64,000 bases of DNA from Helopsaltes ochotensis (taxonomy: Eukaryota > Chordata > Aves > Passeriformes > Locustellidae), in NCBI GenBank assembly GCA_013400155.1, contig VXBM01000540.1, positions 163,696-227,695 on the forward strand. Direction: 5' to 3'. Positions 24,619 to 35,475 of the stretch are shown here, one piece after another; the first letter of the stretch is position 1; each line of letters opens with the position of its first letter. A model generated the notes under the pieces. The model made no database searches. It saw only the letters and a list, made by a program, of their open reading frames with translations, and was not told the origin of the DNA. The translations under genes and the position numbers were made by a program.

Positions 24619-27600
24619 ATTGCTCTTGCCAGAGCTGCCAGTACTCTCCCTTGTCCAAACCCACCTTGTGCTTTTGAGGGAGGCAGGGAAATGGAGACAG
24701 AGAGCTGCAGCCAGGCCCTGGGCAAACCTTAAAGGAAAAGCTTCCCTCATCCCCATATCACTTATGTATAGCATATTTTTTTATAATGATTATTTTATTG
24801 CACATTCGCTACTTTGGGCAAATTAGCTGCTCCTATGATGCCCTGCAGACTGATAAATAGCACCAGAAATCAGAGTTCTTGGTGCAGTGGAGAAAAAGTG
24901 AAATTTAAGGGGGCAGGGGGGACCCACAGCAACAAAAGACTAAAGGAATAAGAGCAAGAAGGAGAAAGATACGTGTGAGAGATGATCTTGTGTGGAGTAG
25001 CAAGGAGGCAGATAGTGCTCCTGACTGCTGTTATAAAAGCAGAATGAATCACAGATAAGTGCCGTCTCATGTATATTTTCCAAGGCACATTTTGCTGCTA
25101 TTCAGCAATAAGGAAAAAATATCTATATCCAGCTAGACTACAAAAGCTACTGACTTGATAAGCAGGCTGCATCTTCCTTCAGAACTGCACTGGTTTTGTT
25201 TCACACCCTCAGGAGTGCCTCCATCACTCCCGTGCTCCCTCGGTGATCAGACTCCTTGGAAGAGAAGTCCTGTTGCTGTTATCACTGCAGTAAAGGTGGT
25301 GGGTTTAGTGATTAAATCAGGAGACACAAATCCTGCCTGGACCGGGAGATGACAACTCCCTGTTCCAACACGGCCAAGCAGACTGGAGGAGGGTGTTTTT
25401 TTCTCGTGCCTCAGATGCAAATATATTAATTCTCACTTGCTTACACAGACTCTCAGAGATGCCAAAAGTCCTCACAGCTTGTACTTTTACACCTGAAAGC
25501 CTCCAAGGATAATGTTGTGCCATAATTCCTTCATGGTGAAAGCAAGTAGGTGATGCTGAGAGAGGTTTCTTGCTCCTCCAGCACCCTGGGGAGCTCTGAG
25601 CTCTTGCAGTGCTCATCCCCAGCACTTCTGTCTCACAAATCCACAGCATAAGATCCCCAAACCCATCCTGGGCTGTGTTTGCAGCAGTTTCATTTAGATT
25701 AACATGAAAGAAACTCGTAGTTACTGTGAAGTCCCGAGAAAGGCATTTACTGAACAGATGCAACATCCAAGGTCTGTTTGCCCCTCCAGCTCACTGTTCT
25801 GCAGTTTCCAGCAATATGAGAGAAAAGCAGGGAATGCTGCTGGAAGAGTTTCAAAATCTTGAGTGAAAGACAGAGAAGGAGAAGGAGTCTTTAATTATTG
25901 GATCTGACCCCGAGTCCAAAGCAGGCAAGAACATCTTGGTAGGAAGCAGATGTACTCGCACCCTCAAGCGCTGCAACAGCTTTGACAATTCCCTACCATA
26001 TGAAATTAAGGGTTTGGCTCTTCCTACGTTCACGCTGTGCCTTTCCCCAGAAGGTTCCAACCTACAGGAAGGGGATTGCTGTCTCCAGACAGCCCCAGCA
26101 AGTGCTCCAGCTCACACTCCTGCAAGCTTTCCCTCCACCTTTGGCTTTGCTAACCAGCCTCATTTTCAATGTCGTTACTTAATGCTTCCGTCAGCTGAAG
26201 AAAAGTAGGATGTGTTCCCAGGAGAAATACCTCCCTGCTAGGGGAGCAAGGAGCAAAGTGCTGAGAGGATGCTCAAATTCCTTTTCCCCTGAGGGATTAG
26301 GAGGCAGCAGCTAAAGAAGAAACTTGTGGCTATGGAGTTGAAAAGCACATCAGCCCTACACCTGCCATTTCCTGGAGAAGACGCCATTTCCCAGGGAAGA
26401 TACCATTTCCCATCTCTGTGGATTCCCATTGGATTCAGCAATCAAGCAGCCAAAACACAGATCCTCTGGCTCATCCATTCTTCTCCCTAGCTCAGCCAGA
26501 GCCATATTTTCTAGCTGCTGCCTCAAAATGAACAGCATTTACTACAGGGTGTCTCATCCCTCTTGGCATTTTGGTGTCGAAATGGTAAAAGGAACTGGAA
26601 TCTATTCTTGGCTCATGTATCATCAACAACCATCCTCCCTGCACATTTTCATTAATAACGAGCCAAAAATCATAGTAGGGAGTATGTGAAGGTCCAGATA
26701 AAGACATTTAGAGAGGAATAACAAACTATTTCCTGTGATTTGTTGTCCACCAGCATCAGGCACTGGAAAATAGACCCATTTGGTGTCATTCTGCTGGTGT
26801 GATGTGAGCAGCAGGGGCGGGTTGGGCGTCAGAGCTGCACCTCTCAATGACCTCGTTCCTCTTCCCTCTCACACTTCAATTTCCATGAAATCACAGATAC
26901 ATTAGAGACTGGAGCTTATTACTGCCTCTCTGGCACATAGAATCCAACCTGATGTGATGGAGAACAGGGCAGGGATGGTGCAGGCCATGATCTGCTCGAA
27001 ACAAACCTTCCCCAGGTCCAGTGCCTGGAGAATTGACAGGGCTCCCAGGTGAAGAGTTTTTCAAGGACAAGAAGAGGAGCTGGCTTGATTATCAGGAAGG
27101 GTTTAGGCCACAGTGACCTTTATCAATTGTGTTATGCTTCCTGTGGCTGTTTGGTTTCCAACAGGAGCTGGATTTTAAATTAAATGAATAGAGCCCCAAA
27201 GATTTCCAGGAAACAGAACCTTAGAACTGTTCCTGCTCCTTCGATCACACTGTGCATTCTGGTAGTAGTCCAGGGGATAATAAAGGCAGTCTGAAATGTA
27301 ATCTACAGTCTTCATAATGAATTTCTCCTTGCCTTGGAGCAACAGTTGCTGATGGAAACAGCACATGGCCCTTGCTGGGCCTGAATCCTTTGGGAAATGA
27401 AATGGTATTGACCTTGTTTCTAACGCAGTTCACCCAGCCCTAGGAGTAAGATCTTACCTGTTGCCCACAGTCACAGAAAGGAAATGTCCTGGGCAGATTT
27501 CTGAGCCCACGTCTGTGGCCTAATGCCAAGCACAAGCCGCTGCTCTGGGCTATGTGGGTGGGCTGAGAAAAATGAACATATCCCTGGTCAGCCGCCTGAA

Positions 27601-30600
27601 CAGGAGGGGTCACCTCAATAAATCACTGCTCTGAGCTCACCAGAAAACAGCAGCTCCCTCCTGCCCTGGGGAAAGGCAGAAGGAGCAGGGCCAAGCCATT
27701 GATTTTTATGCGGCATCATTTCCAATTTCCTGACATTTGGGAGGAAGGGAAACACTGCCAAGGTTATTGGAGCAGACAGGAGGGAAGGGTTTGTTTGTGG
27801 AGGGGTGCTGAGGTCCAGGACACACCTGCTGGCCTGTGGCTGTGAGTGCCTGGTCCATGCTGCAAACCAAGGGCCAAGGGAAATCAGAGATTCAGCCATG
27901 GATCTGGAGTAGTGGGACAGGGTGTGCAGAACATAAAGGAGAAGGAATGAATTCAGTGAAAGGGGAGTAGGAAACCCTTTGAGTGAGCAATGGATGTACA
28001 AAGAACATCAGGGAGCTGGGTCGGAGCGATCAAATGCCAGAGAGTGTGAGCTGGGATGGAGCTGGACTGAAAGGACCAGATCCCACTAAGCTGCAACAAG
28101 AAATTGGGCTGGCTAAAAATAAAGGGCCTTCAAGCAGTATGAGCCCTTCCTAAGGACACAATTCAGGCCATGGATGTGGGCAAAACCCAAAATAGGTCAA
28201 GGAGAGCAGCTCTTTGGGAGCAAAACTTCTCAGAGCTGGCAGTGCTTAGGCAGGCAGGACTGTGGCAGGACTGGGCAGAGGCCACCACTGCACTGTCACC
28301 CTCCCTCAGACAGCACAACTCACCCTGGCTGCCTCAGGGGCAGATCCAGAAAAGGCTGATTTGGTCATTAATAACCCCGGTGAAGATGAGAGATCCCACC
28401 CAGCTCATGGAGCACCCAAAGGGTACAAATGCTCCAGTCCCAAACCAGGGGGTGCGGGGTGCAGCCTGCAGGCAGCTGCACTGGGGCTCTGTGGGTTGGC
28501 AGAGAGGCTTGGACCAGTGTGAGGAGCACATGGGGAGCTGACTTTAACCACAGCTGAGGAGGGGAAGAGGAGGAGATGGTGAGGGCAGCACCCACGGCTC
28601 CATCTGGGATCGCAGGAGGAGCAGCTCCAAAAACCTGACCTGGAAAACTGGGCAGCGGGGAAAGATAGTTCTGGGTTTGGAATTACTGCTTGGGAAGAAA
28701 GAGTTCCTCCTGGAGCTGGAAGAAGTGTGCTGCAGGCAAGAGAGGAACACAGGACTGCTCTGGTTCCACAGAATAGCTGAAGAGAGCAGAGATGGCTGCA
28801 GAGAAAAGCAGTGTCTCCTGCACTGATACATTGAGAAGGAAATTTCCAAGCAGGATATGGGTTGGAGCTGATCCACAGGGTTCCCAGGTGCCCTGTCCTG
28901 GGCTGCTGGCACCCACCACCTCCCCTGGCACATGGGGAGACAGAAATACATCAGGAAGCTTTCAGAGAGTCATGCAGAAATGTCAGCTCAATTTCTGAGA
29001 GAGAAAATACGTACTGGAAAAATTAAGTGCAGAAATAAATCTTTTGGATGTGGAGGAGGTTTAGCCTGATATTAAGAAATAAAACAGCCCATCTCATGAT
29101 AGTTTGAACAAGGGCTTGTGGCTGTGACTACGAGCAAACAAACTTCAAAAGGATCAATACTGGGCTTGAAAGCTTCCCCTCATCTGGGAGCAGCGGCGCT
29201 GCCATTACCGACGGATAGACACGGCAGCGCTGGATCAATGGGCACACTGGGCTCGTAGGCTCTCTGGGGAGGCTTTCAAAATAAATAAATGAATAAAAAA
29301 GAAGGCTGGTTATGAGTTATTTAAGCCCAGATTGAGCCGCAGCAATAACGAACCTGTTAATTTTGTGCTTGTCAACACACACAAGGAACACCTGATAAAG
29401 AATCGGTAGGAAACAATTTATGAGCTCACACGCCGAAAGGCTCACCACTAACTGATTTTGGTAATGAGATTACTTGGGATTTTCTCTCTTAAACTTGACT
29501 TACATAATTTTTCTGAGAAGTCCTCTTTTCCCTAGCACTTCCTGTGCTTCATTTCTTGCCAGAGTTATTTTTTACAGTTTGGTGAAAAAAATCCTGCTAT
29601 GGCAGTGCAGGAGTGATGGAAATGCTCTATAGAAGCACCATAACTTGAATTTCCAAGGCTGACCCAGTTCCCTCTCCTTCTTTATCCCTCACCAGCCTTT
29701 TTGCTGTGGACTCCTCCAAACTTGCCCTTTTACCTGGGTCAGGTTTGCAGAGAGTTGTTACTGATAACTGAGCACACCTCAGCTCCAGCACCAAATATAA
29801 GGAGATCAAATGATATTCCCAAGGTCAAAGGAGAAGTAACCGAGATTTATTTCCCATCCCAGCCCTCCAAGCAGACCCTTTCCCAAACTGGCCACTCTGC
29901 CACGCTGCTGCACTCCCTGGAGTGATGGCACAGCTCCAGCTCCTTCACACTAATGGCTTTGGATGAAGCCAGCAACTTCCAGCAAATGAAATCATCGACC
30001 AAACAGCCCTGATGGTCCTGGTTCACAGGCTGCTGGCACAGCCCGTGTGTGTACAGGCAGTCTCATTCACATGGTCCTTCTGGATCCACAGATATCCCCC
30101 ACAAAGCTTTTATAGAACCCATCCCACCCACGTGTCTCCTTTTCCCTTGGTGTTTCAGGCTCTTACCTCTGTTAACCCCAGCTGAAGCGATGCTTTGGCA
30201 AGTGGAGGACCTGGGATGGGGCTGAAGGTGGGAAGAGCAGTTCTGGCAGATCAGCTGCAAGGATGAGGGTCCTCAGGGGAGGTTTCAGCTGCTGGATGGT
30301 CTGGGAGGAGCTGGGAGTGGGATGGCTTTGGAAACAGGCAGGACCTGGAGGGAGGGCACAGCCTCAGCTCTCCCTCTCTGACCGACCCACAGGAGGGTTG
30401 CAGGGTGCTGGGACACAGGGACAGGCAGATGGCAGGCAGGTCTCTGCATCCACGTGCTGGCAGCTCCTGCCCTGGGGTGTTGTAGAAAAGGGCACAAGAA
30501 TTACACAAAGTGCGTTTCTCAAGAGGGAAACAGGAGCTAAAGCTCGGAGCTTGCAGTATTGCCCCCACACCCAGGCCCAGATCTCCAGGTCTAACTTATA

Positions 30601-33600
30601 TATCTGTTCAAAGTTTACAACAATAGCTGAGCCCTGCCCTTTGCAGAGCCCTTCCCAAAGCCCTCTCTCCCTACCAAATCTGACACAGAATTCTCCTACC
30701 CGCAGCGTGTCAGAATGCCCACCGTCAGGGACCTGAGGCAAACTGCTGGTTTCAATACCCTACCAAGAGCTACAAAAGCCGAATGAAAGAGGGAAATATC
30801 TAATGCTGCAAAGCAAACCAGCCGGGGACTGTGCTAGAGGAGCTGCAGAAACCTCGCTGCCGTTGGAGCGGTGCCTGCCCATTAACCTCTGCCTGAGGTG
30901 CATCGTGGCTGCTATTGGGATCCCAAATACGTGAACTGCAGTAACCCAGCGATCCAGTGACCCTGTTCAGGCTGCAGCATCGTGCTTCCCTCTGCTCACC
31001 CCGGCTGGCACAGGGACAGAGCCAGGGATGAGGGAGAGCAGCTGGCTCAGCTGTGCACATGCACTCACCCAGGCACCGGGGTTGGGCTATTAAAGCTTTA
31101 ACAACTGGTCTTTATTCACTTCCAAGTGTCATTTAAGTTGGCACGAAGTCCTACAATAGCCTTGTAGATTAAAAAAAGGGAGAATAATCCTTTTCCTTGC
31201 TGCTTTTCAAGGTTTCCGTGTCCTTCCAGCAGCAAGGCAGGTAACGATTGAAGCACTCAAGCATCCCTTCTGTAAGATATTGATGTTTTAAACTGAAGTG
31301 GGTGGGAGCAGAGCCCCCAGATTCACTGTAGGCACTTCGAGAGCTGTCCATGAAATGTCTCTGGGCTATAAACTTTCATTGCTGCGGAAGGTCCAAGAAA
31401 AGCCCCAGGTACAGCCCAAGCTCAGGAGCTGACGCTGCTCAGCAGAGAGGGGCCAACACCCCCGGTTCCTTCTTTTCCCCTTAGCGATCAGTGCATGACA
31501 GCTTGAGCTAAATTAAGCCTGCTGGGAGGTAAAAATAGCATCAAGAGCTAATTAAAGCTCTTGCACTCCCCCGTGTCGGTGGGTACCTGAGCTGGGGAGG
31601 CAGGAAGCCACAGCTCTTCCCCACTCCCGCTCTTCTCACCAGTGCTGGCAGCTGGAGGGGTTGTATGAATATTTTCGGAGTGATAAATGAGAGAAAGGCA
31701 GAAATCCCCCGGGGGCACTGAGGGCTGCAGACAAGTGGCACACCGGGCAGGCAGCACGTGGTGCAGAGAGCGGTGTCCCCTCGGTGTGATTAAAGATGAT
31801 GGATAGCAGGGAGCAGTGCCTCGTTAGCCAGGAGATTGCATTCCCTCTTCCCTGCCTAGAAACCAGCTTCACTGCAAAGCCTCTGAGCAGTGGAATGATG
31901 GCATAAAGTGCAGAAGGGCTGTGTCATCCACACCTCTGGCAAACAACTTCATAACCCCGTGACACCCATGGCTGCCGCTAAACCCAGCGACCAAGGCCAG
32001 CAGCTGCTGCATCTGGCTTTGCTCAAGCATTTTGGGATGCAGCTCCTTGGAAGCTGTTGGTGATGTCTTCATGCACAGCTCCCCAGGTCTGACGTGGAGC
32101 AGCCACTAAAATTTGGTCCAATTTTCACACAGGAAAGGTGCTTGGTTTAATAATCAGGAATATTAATGTACATGACAAGTATTTATACATCACTGGAGGT
32201 ACTAAACTTCTACCCCCCAGATTTTAGCAAGATTTGTTACCAGTTCCAGTATTTAACAGTAAATGTCTTGGCAGACAGGGCAGGAAAAACCATGCATGAC
32301 GTGGAGCAGCCTGAGAACGGGCACAGGCACCCCGAGCTGGTTGGGAGGCCATGGGCTCACCCGTCCTGCTCAGCACAGGGAAGTGCAGCCACATCCTGGG
32401 AAAGTCTGTGGGAACAGGCAGGGGATGGACTTGGTCTCACTCTTGTGCATCTTCCCCCAGGCCAGCACCTTTTCCAGGTGAAACCTGGCCTGGTCTCTGC
32501 CTGCGCTCCTCTCCCGTTCCCTTTGTACCACCAGGTTCTCCTTCCTGCAGCACCCACCCTGCAGCACCTCTCCTGCCACCCACACCCGACCTGCTGTTCC
32601 CAGCCAGAGCTGCTGCAGGCAAAAGGAACATCTGTCACAACCATTTTGTGTCTCCTGGGAAGGAGCCAGGGCCACCTGTAGGGCTTTGAGCAGGGTCCTG
32701 CCCCGGCAGAGCTGAGCCCCTGCTCCCTGCAGATGGGGATGTCATCAGGATGGGCACTGGCTGGGAAAATTAACTATCCACAAGTTGTCCTGGGTCAGTG
32801 GGTGCATCTGCTGTGCTGCCCCAGTAACGCCCTCAGTGCAGCCTTGACATTGCTCTAACAAGGGCTTTCGCTGATAAGCAATCTCTCTCTCATTAATAAA
32901 AGAAAAACTGTAATTCCTGTCTTCCTAGAACACCACAAACAAACTCCACTCATCTGTAACAACCCATTTGCTGAGCCTGAGGATGGCGTGTGTGCTGTTC
33001 TTTGACAAATTCCATTTTGCCTGTAAATATTTTACTACAAATATCAGAAGTTGTGACTATGCAGCTTTAAAAATCAGTGTGACTTTGACACCAAACTGTC
33101 TCTCTAGAACACACCTGGAACCCAAACTGTCTTGAATTTCAGTGAGATTAAGATCCCCACATAACTAAATGATGGGGTCTAGGTCAAAAGTTATTTTAAA
33201 AATGCCATTTAAACCCAGGGGCTTAAATCTTCCCAGCTGATTTAGGAAAAGCTCCTGGTGCTCACTCCAGCCTCACACAGCTCACAGCTCACTGATAGCA
33301 TTGAAATCTCTGCAGGCTTGTGCATTATTTCTCTTTTGTATTTTATATTCCCTCCCCTCTCCATAAATAAAGCTGAAGCTGCAAAAGCTGTGCTATGGAT
33401 GCTGCCAGGTGGGAATTCATTCAGCTCAATGAATATATTCAACAGCTACAAGAATACAGCAAGGGATGGGAGAAACCCCCACACAGAGGCATTTCTGTGC
33501 CCTGGGTGTCACTTGGGGCAGCCTGGGGGCAAGGTGTGATGGCACAGGATGGGCTGCTGGGAGCCAGTCTCCTGCCCTTTGGCTTTTTACGTGGGTCCCG

Positions 33601-34167
33601 ACGTGACAGACCGGAATGTGCTGCTCAGACGGGGGCAGAGGAGCCTCTGAAAGGAGCCCAGACACGAGGCACCTGTGAAACCAAAGGGCAGCAGGGATGG
33701 GAACACGGGAGTGCTCCTCCAGCAGAGCTGCCAGCCTGGGTCATGCCACCAGCACTCACTGCTGCTGCAGGAAACTCAGCAGAAATTCTCCTTTTTAGCT
33801 GAAACAGCCTTTTGCAGCGTTCTGGCTGAAGCAGTGCTATCTTCAGGGAATGCAACGGCCTTGCTGCCCTTCCCAAAGGCTCACCTGGACCGTGCAGGCA
33901 CCTACCAGCTCCGGTGTGGCCTCCTCTGCCCCAGGGCGGTTTGGGGGATACAAGGGACACAGCGGTGCCAGCGGTGCCCAGGTCACACCCCTCCCCGGAC
34001 ACTCCTGAGGAGCTCCTGCAGCTCCGTGCCTGGAAGCCCCAACCCTAAAAGCTGCAAAAATCATCCCGTGTCTGGGGCTGACGGAGTTGTACGAAATGCC
34101 CGGCAATTAATCAAGAGCCAAAGGCCGTGTCAGAGTCTCCCTGCTGGCCGGGGTGGCTGAACCATCA

Positions 34168-34194
34168 CATTTCCCATTTCCCATTTCCCATTTT
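34168..34194. repeat. (CATTTCC)n short tandem repeat
   Basis: Three to four copies of a 7-bp CATTTCC unit, the last one imperfect, just before the CpG island. Confidence 0.85.
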
Positions 34195-34599
34195 CCCTTT
34201 CCCCACCTTCCCCAGCTGTGAATAAGCAGCGCATGGAGCGAGGCTCTCCATGTCCCCATGGCTCCATCCACGTCCCCGCTCCCGTTCATATGGTAACTAA
34301 CACCCGATCCAGCCTTTCCCCTCACCCCCCCGGCACTTCACTTCACTTAAGAACCAGGTCAGGTTTTTCTCAGATAGCCTCGCTCAATTCACACTCCCCT
34401 CTCCAAGGGCTTTGCTACGCTGGAAAACATTCACAGCCCGACTTCCCGCAGATTTTATATTCCCTGGGAAAAATGCACATCCGCTCCTCAGCAAAACGTT
34501 CCAAAGTGGCCGCTGCGGACGGGGATGCTCTCAGCGCCCAAGGAATGGCCTCTGTTTGAGCAGCCCGGTGGGGAAATGCCCAGGGATGAGAATCTCAGG

Positions 34600-35210
34600 G
34601 GAGAAGCGCCGGGATTTTCCGGCTCCCTCGTGCTGAGCTCCTTCCGTCGGGAATCGGGCGAAGTCAAACGCCCGAGCGGTGCCAGTCCCCGGGCAGGGCA
34701 CCCGGGACCCGGGCTCCTCACCCGGGCTCCCCGCCCGGCCCCTCAGCGGGTCCGGCCGTGCCCGCCGGGCTCGCTGCGCTCCGGGGCCGCGCCGGGGATG
34801 CGGCGGATGCTGCCCGGGGCGGTGCCCGCGCCGCCCCCCGGCCCTTCCCACTCCAAAGGGAATAGGGAAAGCACAGGGATACCTGCCCTGAGCCCTGCGG
34901 CTCCGCACCCTGATCCCTCCTCCCTCGGCTTTAAACTTTCAGGGCTTTACACCCAATTCGGAACCCCCGCGAAGCCCCCTCCTGGACCGTTTTCTCCCCG
35001 TTCCCCGGGCAGCCTGGACCGGGCACGGGAAGGAGCCCCAGCCTTGCCCTCCCCATGGCAGTCCCGGCACTCACCGGCCCCGCGGGAGCAGCTCCGCGGC
35101 GGGACGCGGCCGGCGGCCCCGGGGATGCTCCGCTCCGCTCCGCTCCGCTCCGCGCCGCGCCGGGAGAGCCCGGGGAGGAGAGGGCATCACATGGCGCCGC
35201 CGGGGCCAGC
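34600..35210 (-). promoter_or_regulatory. CACNG5: CpG island, candidate CACNG5 promoter and non-coding first exon
   Basis: CG dinucleotides are dense here, in contrast to the flanks. On the minus strand, GGGGCCG is followed by a consensus donor GTGAGT (plus 35069-35074), which would end an exon at 35075. No acceptor-bounded gene on the plus strand uses this island, and PRKCA ends further right on the same strand, so CACNG5 (coding start 11 kb away) is the natural user. The start site would lie between 35075 and about 35200. This is inference without transcript support. Confidence 0.5.
35076..35160 (-). other. GC-rich candidate exon 1 body with (GCTCC)n pentanucleotide
   Basis: Immediately upstream of the GTGAGT donor is a run of about five GCTCC units (plus 35127-35152) inside very CpG-rich sequence. 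Such short GC repeats are common in CpG-island first exons. No reading frame of note is claimed. Confidence 0.35.
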
Positions 35211-35475
35211 CCACCTCTCCCTCCCCTCCATGCCCCCGTTCCCTCCCTCTCTTCATCCCTCCTTCCCTTTCTCCATCCTCCCCTTCTTCCCTCCCCCTCC
35301 CCTCCCTCCTTCTCCATCCACTCCTTCTTCCTCTCTACCCTCCACCCCCCGCTCACTTCCCTCCATCCCTCCTTTCCTCATTCCTGCCTCTCCTTTCACC
35401 CTTTCCCTTTATTTCCCCACTTTCTCTCTATTCCCCGCTTTCCCCCTCCTTTCCCTTCTGCTTCCCCCCATCTGC
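35211..35475. repeat. Polypyrimidine/polypurine tract
   Basis: About 265 bp almost wholly C and T on the plus strand (CCCTCC, CTTCC and TCCAT blocks), directly flanking the CpG island on its upstream side for a minus-strand promoter. It has no unit of fixed length. Lack of purines removes stop codons, which explains the long spurious frames over 34.5-36.2 kb. Confidence 0.9.

Larger units (their letters stand above)
24130..35068 (-). other. CACNG5: Candidate first intron of CACNG5 (otherwise intergenic)
   Basis: About 11 kb with no recognisable exon on either strand. It contains a (GTT)n tract at 24601-24618 and a CpG-bearing pocket with an inverted repeat near 29.2 kb. It also has a GAGCTAATTAAAGCTC near-palindrome at 31545-31560. 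Composition is ordinary. It is an intron only if the first exon proposed at about 35.1 kb is right. Confidence 0.4.
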
